A stretch of 64,000 bases of DNA. It comes from Clostridia bacterium. Its GTDB lineage: Bacteria > Bacillota > Clostridia > Oscillospirales > CAG-272. Positions 18,288-27,100 of this stretch are shown in pieces (positions within the stretch are counted from its first letter, which is position 1; the number at the start of each line of letters is the position of its first letter). The notes beneath the pieces were generated by a model, which was not told where the DNA came from, did not search any database, and saw only the letters and a program-made list of their open reading frames with translations. The stretch lies in contig JAFTRE010000032.1 of NCBI GenBank assembly GCA_017462385.1, positions 40,488 through 104,487 on the forward strand. The letters run 5' to 3'. Position numbers and translations under genes: made by a program.

Positions 18288-18308
18288 TTCTATGTATCCT
18301 CCTAAAAA

Positions 18309-18932
18309 TTAGTTACATAATTGATTTTTGAGATATGCCAAAGACAACGCTAAATTTTCCTGCTTCAGCAGTATTCCGTTCGGTACTTTTAATCCGCAAG
18401 GCGCAAAATTCCATATTGCGGTTATCCCGCACTCAAGCATCTGATCGCATACTTGCTGCGCCGAGCCCTGACCTACGGTTATAATTCCGAGTCTTACATC
18501 GTGTTCGGTACAAAAGGTGTCAAGAGTATTGATAGGCAGAATCTCTTTCGATGTTCTGCCCATTTGAAGCACCTGCTCATTACAGTCAAATGCGGCAATA
18601 ATCTTAACTCCGTATTCTTCGAAGCCGTCATAATCTAGCAGCGCGCGTCCAAGCTTTCCGGCGCCCACCAAAACCGCCGATGTAAGTTGATTGCAACCGA
18701 GGCGGTTTTCAAGATTTTTTATCAAGTCATCTGTTACATATCCGATTTTGGGCTTGCCCGCACCGGAAACCGCCGCCAGGTCCTTGCGAACTTGAACCTC
18801 GCCCAGAGATAATCCCTTTGCAATAGCTGTTGCCGAAATCGTGCTGCCGTCAGATTGAGGCAAGCCCCTTAAATATTGCAGATATTGCGGGAGTCTGCCA
18901 AGCGTTGCTTTGGGAATCGAATATCCGTTCAT
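18309..18932 (-). CDS. rex: Redox-sensing transcriptional repressor Rex
   Basis: Rex binds DNA when NAD+ is high and releases it when NADH rises, inducing fermentation genes. The 207-residue protein has an N-terminal winged helix (PKATLGRLPQYLQYLRGL, GLSLGEVQVRKDLAAVSG) and a Rossmann domain with VGAGKLGRALLDY (about 91). The domain-swapped C-terminal helix is present. AAGGAGGCGG precedes ATG 18932. It is the first gene of the fermentation operon. Its promoter carries a 33-base inverted repeat that does not look like a standard Rex site. Confidence 0.95.
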   Translation of the reverse strand: MNGYSIPKATLGRLPQYLQYLRGLPQSDGSTISATAIAKGLSLGEVQVRKDLAAVSGAGKPKIGYVTDDLIKNLENRLGCNQLTSAVLVGAGKLGRALLDYDGFEEYGVKIIAAFDCNEQVLQMGRTSKEILPINTLDTFCTEHDVRLGIITVGQGSAQQVCDQMLECGITAIWNFAPCGLKVPNGILLKQENLALSLAYLKNQLCN

Positions 18933-18960
18933 TTGCCGCCTCCTTATTTACTTCTTTTAT

Positions 18961-19031
18961 ATTTTATCACACTTTTGTTTTTTTGAGAATTATTAAAATG
19001 TTATATCGGTATTATATGTATCGATATAACA
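18961..19031 (-). promoter_or_regulatory. rex promoter with upstream inverted repeat
   Basis: On the minus strand a weak -35 TTCTCA (18984-18989), a 17-base spacer and -10 TAAAAT (18961-18966) precede rex. Ten bases upstream of the -35 is a perfect inverted repeat, TGTTATATCG at 18999-19008 and CGATATAACA at 19022-19031, with a 13-base centre. Its midpoint is near -61, a class I activator position. The same motif with the same geometry precedes the alcohol dehydrogenase gene at 22822. Confidence 0.7.
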
Positions 19032-19055
19032 ATAATCGATAATTGCATTATCAAA

Positions 19056-19173
19056 AAGAAAGACCGCCTCTTCCTGAAGCGACCTTTCTCCGGCTGTTCT
19101 GCCTTATGAGTTGCGTTTGGTGCCGGGCCCTGGCGTACTCATCGTTACGGATGAAGACAACTATACGGTTGAC
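19056..19173 (-). ncRNA. Candidate small RNA of unknown family
   Basis: A minus-strand -10 TATGAT (19180-19185) and a strong terminator hairpin (19058-19088, GAAAGGTCGCTTC paired with GAGGCGGTCTTTC, then TTTTT) bound an RNA of about 118 bases. Its body can form several short stems, for example CATC/GATG and GAGTACGC/GCAACTC. The -35 is poor (TTTCCA). It lies between nfnB and the rex promoter. I tested it against SRP RNA, 6S, tmRNA and GEMM features and could not match any. Confidence 0.4.
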
Positions 19174-19251
19174 ACCGCTATCATACCATGTTTTGTATAC
19201 ATGGAAATAATCAAAATGCCATAACTGTATTACACTTTTTGATATATTTGA

Positions 19252-20667
19252 TTATTTGCTCAAAGCCTCATCGATTGCTTTTGCCGCGGTTTTGCCTGCG
19301 CCCATAGCGGAAATAACCGTTGCGGCGCCCGTGACCGCGTCACCGCCTGCATATACGGAATTCCGAGAGGTCAGACCATCCTCATTGACAATGATACCGC
19401 CCCGTTTATTTACCTCAAGCCCTTCGGTCGTGGACTTAATAAGAGGATTGGGTGAGGTTCCGATAGACATAACAACTGTGTCCACTTCAATCTCAAATTC
19501 GCTGCCCGATATTTCAACAGGACGTCTTCTGCCGTTCGCATCGGGTTCGCCAAGCTCCATCCTGATACATTTTATACCCGTAACAAAGCCGTTTTTAGGA
19601 TCTCTTGCATCATCGGGATTGTTGTATCCAAGTATCTCGGTAGGATTGCAAAGCAGACGGAATTCGATTCCCTCCTCCTCTGCGTGCTCGACTTCCTCGC
19701 GTCTTGCGGGAAGCTCTTCCATAGAACGGCGGTAAACGATATACACCTTTTCCGCTCCGAGCCGAAGCGCGGTTCTCGCGGCATCCATAGCAACATTACC
19801 GCCTCCAACGACAGCAACCTTACCGCCCTTCATAATAGGCGTTTCGGGGTCTTGCAAGTACGCCTTCATGAGATTGCTTCGAGTTAAAAATTCATTTGCG
19901 GAATACACACCCTTGAGAGATTCGCCGGGGATACCCATAAAGTTGGGAAGTCCCGCACCCGAGCCAATGAATACTGCCTCATAGCCCATGTCAAAGAGCT
20001 CGTCAACGGTCAGAGTCTTACCGACAACGACATTTGTCTCAATCTTAACGCCCAGCTTTTTCAGCGTGTCGACCTCTTTTGCGACGATCGCTTTGGGCAG
20101 ACGGAATTCGGGAATACCGTAAACGAGCACACCGCCGGCGGTGTGAAGCGCTTCGAAAACGGTAACCTCATAGCCCTTCTTTGCAAGATCACCCGCGCAC
20201 GTCAAGCCCGAGGGGCCCGAGCCGACGACCGCCACCTTATGTCCGTTTGCTTCGGGACGGACAGGCTCTTCCGTGCAGAAAGTATTATGCCAATCGGCAA
20301 CGAAGCGTTCAAGTCTGCCGATTCCGACAGATTCCCCCTTAATACCGCGAACGCACTTGGACTCGCACTGTGTTTCCTGCGGACACACTCTGCCGCAAAC
20401 AGCGGGCAAGGAGGATGACTTGGTGATGACCTGATAGGCCCCCTCAAAATCGCCTTCCTTGATCTTGGAAATAAATTCGGGAATATGAATTTTTACGGGA
20501 CAACCGTTGACACAGGGCATATTCTTGCAGTTAAGGCAACGCATTGCCTCGTCAACAGCCATTTCTTCGGTATATCCGAGAGCAACTTCGTCAAAGTTGT
20601 GTGCGCGTACCTTGGCGTCCTGCGTGGGCATTGCGTTTCTTGTAAGTGACATATTTGCTTTTGCCAT
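19252..20667 (-). CDS. nfnB: NfnB / NADPH-dependent glutamate synthase small-subunit-like flavoprotein
   Basis: This 471-residue protein has N-terminal Cys motifs for two 4Fe-4S clusters (CLNCKNMPCVNGCP, CGRVCPQETQCESKC) and two dinucleotide sites (VGSGPSGLTCAGDLA for FAD, VVGGGNVAMDAA for NAD(P)H). Together with the adjacent NfnA it would form the electron-bifurcating NADH-dependent ferredoxin:NADP+ oxidoreductase, which balances NADH, NADPH and ferredoxin in fermenters. No large glutamate synthase subunit is nearby, which supports this over GltD. The start is one base after the nfnA stop region, so the pair is coupled. Confidence 0.9.
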   Translation of the reverse strand: MAKANMSLTRNAMPTQDAKVRAHNFDEVALGYTEEMAVDEAMRCLNCKNMPCVNGCPVKIHIPEFISKIKEGDFEGAYQVITKSSSLPAVCGRVCPQETQCESKCVRGIKGESVGIGRLERFVADWHNTFCTEEPVRPEANGHKVAVVGSGPSGLTCAGDLAKKGYEVTVFEALHTAGGVLVYGIPEFRLPKAIVAKEVDTLKKLGVKIETNVVVGKTLTVDELFDMGYEAVFIGSGAGLPNFMGIPGESLKGVYSANEFLTRSNLMKAYLQDPETPIMKGGKVAVVGGGNVAMDAARTALRLGAEKVYIVYRRSMEELPARREEVEHAEEEGIEFRLLCNPTEILGYNNPDDARDPKNGFVTGIKCIRMELGEPDANGRRRPVEISGSEFEIEVDTVVMSIGTSPNPLIKSTTEGLEVNKRGGIIVNEDGLTSRNSVYAGGDAVTGAATVISAMGAGKTAAKAIDEALSK

Positions 20668-20668
20668 T

Positions 20669-21523
20669 TCAGCGAACCTCCCTGTTCAAAAGATTACAGC
20701 TCGACTCGTATGCGTGACGCTCAAAATCGGAGTACATTCTGCCTCTTGACATAGCCTCGTCAAAATCGATCTCATAGCCGTTGAAATCGGGGCCGTCAAC
20801 ACAGGCAAATTTGGTTACCTTCTTGCCGTCCACATTGAGAGTCAGGCGGCAGCCGCCGCACATACCCGTTCCATCGATCATGATGGGATTCATGGAAGCG
20901 GTTACGGGAACACCAAAGGGCTTTGCGGTTGCCACTACAAATTTCATCATAATAAGAGGACCTATGGTGATGATCATATCGAAGTGTTCGCCGTTTTCAA
21001 GCATCTCCCCCAGAGGAACGGTTACATTTCCGTGCTCACCGTACGAGCCATCGTCGGTCATTACGCGCAAGGTATCGGAGCAAGCCTTGAACTCATCTTC
21101 AAGAATGAGCAGGTCCTTGTTTCTGAAGCCGATTATACTTGTTACGCGAGCGCCCATCTCGTGAAGTGCCTCTGCAATAGGCATAGCAATAGCGCACCCC
21201 ACGCCGCCGCCGACAATACAGACCTTTTTCAGTCCGTCAAGGTGTGTTGCCACGCCAAGAGGACCTACAAAATCCTGAATATATTCGCCCGTTTCCTTGC
21301 AGGAAAGCTTTTTAGTCGTACCGCCTACCGTTTGGAAAATGATCTTAACCGTTCCGTTTTCCTTGTTGACGCCTGCAACGGTCAGAGGAATTCTCTCACC
21401 GTCCTCGTCCACACGAAGAATAATGAACTGTCCGGGCTTTGCTTTATTTGCCACAAGCGGCGCCTCAATCCAAAGCTGAACTACCGTGGGGTTCAGTATC
21501 TTTTTTTCAACTATTTTATACAT
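20669..21523 (-). CDS. nfnA: NfnA / ferredoxin-NADP reductase-like subunit
   Basis: The 284-residue protein resembles the FAD/NAD-binding subunit of dihydroorotate dehydrogenase and sulfide dehydrogenase. It has the FAD-binding ERIPLTVAGVN, the NAD site VGGGVGCAIAMPIAEA (about 107) and a C-terminal 2Fe-2S cluster motif DGTGMCGGCRLTLNVDGKKV with FACVDGPDF. It pairs with NfnB. ATG 21523 is chosen because AGAGGAG lies 4 bases upstream; longer frames upstream run through a terminator hairpin. No promoter is obvious in the short gap after that terminator. Confidence 0.9.
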   Translation of the reverse strand: MYKIVEKKILNPTVVQLWIEAPLVANKAKPGQFIILRVDEDGERIPLTVAGVNKENGTVKIIFQTVGGTTKKLSCKETGEYIQDFVGPLGVATHLDGLKKVCIVGGGVGCAIAMPIAEALHEMGARVTSIIGFRNKDLLILEDEFKACSDTLRVMTDDGSYGEHGNVTVPLGEMLENGEHFDMIITIGPLIMMKFVVATAKPFGVPVTASMNPIMIDGTGMCGGCRLTLNVDGKKVTKFACVDGPDFNGYEIDFDEAMSRGRMYSDFERHAYESSCNLLNREVR

Positions 21524-21542
21524 TTTACTCCTCTGTTTGATG

Positions 21543-21576
21543 AAAAGGCGGTCACCGAAAAAAATCGGTAACCGCC
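21543..21576 (-). terminator. Terminator after the iron alcohol dehydrogenase gene
   Basis: On the minus strand GGCGGTTACCGA pairs with TCGGTGACCGCC around a loop of six, followed by TTTTCA. It separates the alcohol dehydrogenase gene from nfnAB. Confidence 0.85.
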
Positions 21577-21604
21577 ACTCCAAATATTTACGGTTTAACC
21601 GTTA

Positions 21605-22822
21605 TCAGAAATCAACTTCGGTGTCGTAGTAGCAACACTTGAGCAGCTTTTCCATCTCTTCGACGGAGATCTTACGGGGGTTAGAGCCCGTGCAAGCATC
21701 TGCAACTGCGTTCTTTGCGATTTCGGGAAGTCTTTCAAGGAAAACATTCTCGGGAACGAAGCCGTTCTCGGTGGGAAGGCTGTCAAGTCCGTAGTTCTTG
21801 ATGCACTGAGGAATGTTAAGAGCATCGTTCATACCGCGAAGATATGTAATAAGATTTGCAACCTTCTCGTCATCATTGGCGCCGCCAAGACCCATGTAGT
21901 CGGCGATTACACCGTAACGCTTTTTCGCTGTCTCGTCCTTTGCGTTGAAGGCGATGACCTTGGGAAGATACATAGCATTTGCAGCTCCGTGGATGATGTG
22001 CGCGCCGAGATCCTCAAATACAGCACCGGTCTTGTGAGCCATCGAGTGAACGATACCGAGAAGTGCGTTGGAGAACGCCATACCTGCAAGGCACTGAGCG
22101 TTGTGCATGGAAGCACGCTTGGTCATATCGCCGTTATAGGAGCCTACGAGGTCGCTCTGAATCATCTTGATAGCGAAGATTGCGAGAGGATCGGTGAATT
22201 CGCAGTTAGCGGTGGAAACATATGCCTCGATTGCGTGAGTCATAGCGTCCATACCGGTGTGAGCGGTCAGCTTCCCCGGCATGGTCTCTGCAAGCTCGGG
22301 GTCAACGATTGCAACATCGGGAGTGATTTCGAAATCTGCAAGAGGATACTTGATACCCTTCTTGTAGTCGGTAATAACGGAGAAAGCGGTAACCTCGGTT
22401 GCAGTACCGGAGGTGGAAGGAATTGCGCAGAAGTGTGCCTTCTTACGAAGCTCGGGAATACCGAATACTACGCACATCTCTTCAAATGTGATTTCGGGAT
22501 ATTCGTACTTGATCCACATTGCTTTTGCAGCATCAATAGGAGAACCGCCGCCGATTGCAACGATCCAGTCAGGCTGGAACTTTGCCATAGCCTCGGCACC
22601 CTTCATAACGGTGTCGACGGAAGGATCGGGCTCGATACCTTCAAAGAGCTCAACCTCCATGCCTGCTTCTTTGAGGTAGGAAACAACCTTGTCGAGGAAA
22701 CCGAAGCGCTTCATAGAACCGCCTCCGACGCAAACCATTGCGCGAGTTCCCTTAAGAGTCTTCAATGCTTCAAGAGCGCCCTTGCCGTGATAAATATCGC
22801 GGGGTAATGTAAAACGTGCCAT
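21605..22822 (-). CDS. Iron-containing alcohol dehydrogenase
   Basis: This 405-residue member of the Fe-ADH family would reduce short-chain aldehydes to alcohols with NAD(P)H. The NAD loop is VAIGGGSPIDAAKAMW (about 93), the metal ligands are in GMDAMTHAIEAY (about 196) and GIVHSMAHKTGA (about 266), plus a further His in IIHGAANAMYLP. It resembles butanol or 1,3-propanediol dehydrogenases and the AdhE C-terminal half; substrate is not certain. AAAGGAG precedes the start. Its promoter shares a long inverted repeat with rex, so it is probably coregulated with adhE. Confidence 0.92.
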   Translation of the reverse strand: MARFTLPRDIYHGKGALEALKTLKGTRAMVCVGGGSMKRFGFLDKVVSYLKEAGMEVELFEGIEPDPSVDTVMKGAEAMAKFQPDWIVAIGGGSPIDAAKAMWIKYEYPEITFEEMCVVFGIPELRKKAHFCAIPSTSGTATEVTAFSVITDYKKGIKYPLADFEITPDVAIVDPELAETMPGKLTAHTGMDAMTHAIEAYVSTANCEFTDPLAIFAIKMIQSDLVGSYNGDMTKRASMHNAQCLAGMAFSNALLGIVHSMAHKTGAVFEDLGAHIIHGAANAMYLPKVIAFNAKDETAKKRYGVIADYMGLGGANDDEKVANLITYLRGMNDALNIPQCIKNYGLDSLPTENGFVPENVFLERLPEIAKNAVADACTGSNPRKISVEEMEKLLKCCYYDTEVDF

Positions 22823-22862
22823 AATTTTTCTCCTTTGTGTGAGGTTAATTTTTTACGGTATT

Positions 22863-22932
22863 ATTATAACACGGTTTTTTGCGTGTGGGAATAATTAAAT
22901 TGTTATATCGGTATTATCAATATCGATATAGG
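22863..22932 (-). promoter_or_regulatory. Alcohol dehydrogenase promoter with upstream inverted repeat
   Basis: A weak -35 TTCCCA (22886-22891) and -10 TATAAT (22863-22868), 17 bases apart, lie on the minus strand. Ten bases upstream is TGTTATATCG (22901-22910), a 13-base centre and CGATATA (22924-22930). The arrangement and left half (TGTTATATCGGTATTAT) match the rex promoter. The adjacent LysR gene is the nearest candidate activator. Confidence 0.7.
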
Positions 22933-22976
22933 CCATATCAATAAAAGCAGCTCTGTATTTTTTAAGGTCAGCATCT

Positions 22977-23900
22977 TTATTTTAAGTATTTTCTTCTTGA
23001 TTCGCACAACGCTGTAATGAACTGCTTGTCGAGCGGCGACAATTTATATCCTTCTCTGTATATCAAAACATCCTTATATATTTTTTTGTTATCAGCGCAC
23101 TTTTTCTGAACAAGACCGTATCTGTCCAAAATTTTTTGCGATGCGGGAGAAACCCACATGAAGGTTTTGGAGTTTTCCGACAGAAGATCAAATTGGCTTG
23201 CTCTCTCGAAAATGAAGATACGACGGTCTATATTATCGGGAAGCTCGTCCTTTACCACCTTTGAAAGCGGCAAGGAGGGGACATAAGGATCGGCATGTGC
23301 AATCTCTATGTACGGAAGCAGGTCGTCAAACGTGATAACTTGCTTGCTTGCAAGAGGGTTGTCCTTACTCATAATCAAAACATACGTAAATTCGGCGATC
23401 ATCTCATATGAAAGCCCTTTTTCCTCAAGCATTTCCTTGAAAAATTTATCATAATTCTCCGCATAACGAATGATTCCCAATTTATAATCGTTGTTCAATA
23501 CGTTGTTAATGGTACGCTGAGAGTTTGTTTCCTTATAGAATATTTCGGCGGGATCATCGCTTATGCTTTTGGAAAATTCGGCAAATGCCTCAGAAATATA
23601 GCAAGCGCGAGGAACAGAGATCGAAAACTTCTGTTTTTTGGGAGCGCCTTGCTTATAGAGCATCTCTACCTCGTCTATCTGCTTGAGGATGCTTTGAGCA
23701 TAGCTTATAAACTCCTCACCTTCGGGCGTCAATACCATTCCCTTGGCGCTTCTGTTGAAAATGGTTATATCGAGATCGGCTTCAAGCTCCTTAATGGAAC
23801 GGCTGATATTAGGCTGTGCAATGAGCAAGGTCTCTGCCGCCTTGTTAAGCGAGCCGAGGCGCGCAACTTCAACCGCATACTTAATATGCAATATATTCAT
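22977..23900 (-). CDS. LysR-family transcriptional regulator
   Basis: The 307-residue protein has a typical N-terminal winged helix (YAVEVARLGSLNKAAETLL, QPNISRSIKELEADL, LTPEGEEFISYA) and a periplasmic-binding-like effector domain. ATG 23900 is preferred to an upstream TTG because AAGGGGG is spaced 8 bases from it. The gene precedes the iron alcohol dehydrogenase on the same strand, and the inverted repeat lies between them, which suggests that it controls that gene and perhaps rex-adhE. The effector is unknown. Confidence 0.93.
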   Translation of the reverse strand: MNILHIKYAVEVARLGSLNKAAETLLIAQPNISRSIKELEADLDITIFNRSAKGMVLTPEGEEFISYAQSILKQIDEVEMLYKQGAPKKQKFSISVPRACYISEAFAEFSKSISDDPAEIFYKETNSQRTINNVLNNDYKLGIIRYAENYDKFFKEMLEEKGLSYEMIAEFTYVLIMSKDNPLASKQVITFDDLLPYIEIAHADPYVPSLPLSKVVKDELPDNIDRRIFIFERASQFDLLSENSKTFMWVSPASQKILDRYGLVQKKCADNKKIYKDVLIYREGYKLSPLDKQFITALCESRRKYLK

Positions 23901-23950
23901 AAAGCAATCCCCCTTTCTCAAACCCGAATTGTCTGTATATTTATTATTGA

Positions 23951-23979
23951 ATTATATCATAAAATCATGAATAAATCAA
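23951..23979 (-). promoter_or_regulatory. Promoter of the LysR gene
   Basis: TTGATT (23974-23979), a 17-base spacer and TATAAT (23951-23956) lie on the minus strand about 50 bases before ATG 23900. The TGTTATATCG repeat seen at its neighbours is absent here. Confidence 0.75.
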
Positions 23980-24060
23980 GCTTTTCATCAGACGTCGGCG
24001 TGATATTAAGATTTTTATATTATCTGCACTTATTTTCATTATCCCCCTCGTATATGTTTA

Positions 24061-24091
24061 GGGGACATGCCGAAAAATTAGGCATGTCCCC
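24061..24091 (-). terminator. Hairpin after the giant surface-protein gene
   Basis: An 11-base perfect stem (GGGGACATGCC/GGCATGTCCCC, loop of 9) lies 50 bases past the stop of the giant gene. There is no T-run on either strand, so it may protect the 3' end rather than terminate. Confidence 0.5.
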
Positions 24092-24140
24092 TCTCTTGGG
24101 TCAACTCGCACGATACGGAATCGTTTGAATTTTACTTTAT

Positions 24141-27100
24141 TTAACCTATAATTTCTATGCTTCCGACAACATACTGCTGCAGCATGGCAACGTCGCGAGT
24201 GTTTATCTTAACGCTGCCGTCGGCATTTGTGTCGGCGTATGCATTGGCATAATAAAGCTGTGCGGAATTCAGCTCCAGCTTGCCTACAACATATTGACGA
24301 ACCATGGCAACATCGCGGGTGTTGACCTCTCCGTCGCCGTTCACGTCACCTGTCTTGAAGATAACGACTTCGTCTATGCCGTTCTCAACAAAATCAGTAG
24401 ACCAAGCAGTCATGAGCTCATAGCTGCCCTCGGCAAGACCTGCCGACGCGGTAAATGTGAGGTCGACCAGCGGCATTTGTGTACCCTGAGCCTCAACCGA
24501 AAGAACTATATATCCGTCTCCCTGTTCCTTGCATGTTACGTTGTCGTACACCGACACGGACATCAACGAAGCCACCTGCTTATCATAATAAACGGTGATC
24601 TCGGTGCTGCTCATGTTTGCAATATCTGTCATCGACAGCGTTGTTGTAAATCCAACGCCGGGAGCGGCGGTAAAGTCGGACGTGATAAGCTTTGCCGTGC
24701 CCTTGGACGCCTTTTCATATACAGCGGTGTAAACAACGTCCTCACTTACGCTCTCGAGCGTCTTATCCCACGCCGAGAACACCATGCCGAAAGGCGCGAT
24801 ATAAGTTCCCACGTATGAGGGTGCTTTGCCGTATGCATATGTCTCGGGGATATCGATAGCGCCGTTGTCGTTATAAAGCCGCCATGTGACGGTGTACTCA
24901 CGCGCCTCGGTTCTCCAGACGGCGGTATATGTCATGTCGGACGTAATCGCAGACAAGCCGTCGACCTCTCCGTCGCCGTCGGCATCCCAGCCCTCGAACA
25001 CATAGGTGTGCTCCACAGTGCTGTCCTTTGTCGGGGTGCCCTCAAAGCGGGCCATGCTTCCTTCGGCAATTTCTTTCGATTCTGCCAAAGAAGCTCCGCT
25101 ATCATTCACCCATTTTACGGTGTAGTACGCGATGACCTTGAGTTCAACCGTGACATTCTCCCCGCTCGCAAACAACAGAATAATATTGTATTTACCTGCC
25201 GGAAGCGTGGAAAGGTACGCCTGCTTCAGCGTGACAATACCCTCGCTTGAGATATCAAAGCTATCCTCGCTCAGCGCGGTCGTTCCGAGCGAAACAGAGA
25301 CTATCGCATCGGTCGCGGCGCATGAATATTCGATCTCCACATCCAGCGGTGCCTGCGGGTCAAATGTGAGTGCCGTGTTGTGCACCTCGGGAACATACGA
25401 GGAGCCGTCATCGGCTACTGCTTTCTCATATGCTTTCAGGGTGTCGTATATAAGGTCGTTTTCAACGCACTCGCCCTTTTCCATATCGCCGTCCGCCTCG
25501 ACATATATCGTCGCAACGGTGTTTTCGTCAACGGCAAGTGCATCGGTGAGCGGGATCTCAAAATAAGCTATATTGCTGGGAGATACGCTGTCGACTGTCA
25601 CAGCGGTTGCCGCCGTCTTGACAGTCTCGGCAGTATAATTACCTATCGAAACATACAGTTTTCCGCTCGCGGCAACATTTCCGTAGTTTCTGACAGCCAC
25701 CAGCAGCTTATTCTGAGTACCCAGAAGCAGCTGCTTTACATACGGACGCAGGTCGGAGTGGTTAAGATCGATATCCGTTATCGAATAAAGCGCCTCATCC
25801 GAGCCGACCTCATATAACTCAATCACCGGCACGTTGCCGCAGTCCGAAATGTCAAGCGTACATTCGACGCTCTCGCCCGACATTATGCTCTCGCAAACAT
25901 CTATACGGACTCCGTCAATAAGCGCATAGACCTCAGACGGGCGCGCGCCGTTGTTGGTAAGCGTCAGTGTCAGCGTGCTGTCGGTATAATTGACGGTATG
26001 CTCGCCGAAGCTGACACAAGAGCTCAGCTCATATTCGTCGGTAAAGCATGCCAGCAGAGCACCCGAACCGTTCACATATTCCGCTGAGATCACTATGGAT
26101 TCGCGCGTTTCGTCCGCCCATGCGGCATCAAATGAGGAAATGTAACAGCTCTCGACGCACGCGATAAGGTCGGTCTCTATCTCTATCGGCGAGCCCCATG
26201 TCTCTCCGTCGCGGAAGATACCGTATACTGCGGCGCCGTCACGGCTTTCGCCCAGCTCCTCCCATGTCTTATTTTGAACATACAGGATAGCCTCGGGGCG
26301 CCCCGTGCTGTCATAAAGTATGCGATATTCATCGGACAGCATGGAGGTGTCCTCGGGCAGGCCAAGCTCGCCCTCGGGGCCGTCAAGGCTCAGATACTCG
26401 ATGCTGTTTGCTCCGTCGGTATTACAGTAAAGAATAATTCCGCCGCTCTCGGCATCAACATTCAGAACGCTCTTGCCCTGCTCTGTTGCGGCAAGCTCGG
26501 TCTTTTCGGAGGAGATGTCGTAAAGGTACAGAGCTCTGTCCTCGGCATCGGCAAGGTTGCCGTTGCCGTCCACTATGTAGGCGATAACTCCGCTGTCGGA
26601 CACTGTCATATCCGTAATTGCGGACAAGCCGTCGGCAACAACCTCGGCAACCGACCAGGATGTGCCGTCATATCTGCTCATCCGGACAGAGTTTGCCGTT
26701 GTCTCAAATACATGGCTTTCGGCATTCTCAACGCTGTCGCCGCTGATATAGTTGTAGGGAGAAACGCCGAACATATTATTGTCCGAGTTTTCCGCCCAAA
26801 CCACCGTGGGCATGCCATCGACCATGGCAAAGCCTGCAAGATATTTGTAGTAGTCTCCCGCGGCTACCTCCACAGGTACTATGTTTGCAGTCTCGCTCTT
26901 CAAAATATCTGTCAGCTCGGCATACTTTATAACAAGCTCCGATACATATTCGTAGGTGTCCTCCGCGCTTTGCTCGTCGACCTTGGAGGACTGCTGAGTG
27001 TATACTACCGATACATTGCCGTCCGATTCATAAAGATCGAACGCCAGATCGTTCAAGCCGTTATCGTCGAGGATTATCGGCTCCGACCACGTGCAGCCCG

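Noticed and set aside
16062-18305. A long open frame on the plus strand opposite adhE (747 codons), and others opposite metY and the solute-binding gene
   Set aside because: They follow codon phase effects of the well-supported minus-strand genes, have no family resemblance and no ribosome sites.
18999-19031. Classical Rex operator
   Set aside because: The site does not match TTGTGAA-N4-TTCACAA or TTGTTAA-N4-TTAACAA and its centre is 13 bases long.
19037-19051. Fur-like box GATAAT-TGC-ATTATC
   Set aside because: The centre is three bases rather than one as in the usual 7-1-7 form, and it is not near a promoter start.
19056-19173. SRP RNA, 6S RNA, tmRNA or c-di-GMP riboswitch
   Set aside because: Conserved cores of these RNAs, such as the SRP GGAA loop with AGCA, are not found.
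19252-20667. Glutamate synthase small subunit GltD
   Set aside because: No large subunit is nearby and the adjacent NfnA-like gene fits the bifurcating NfnAB complex better.
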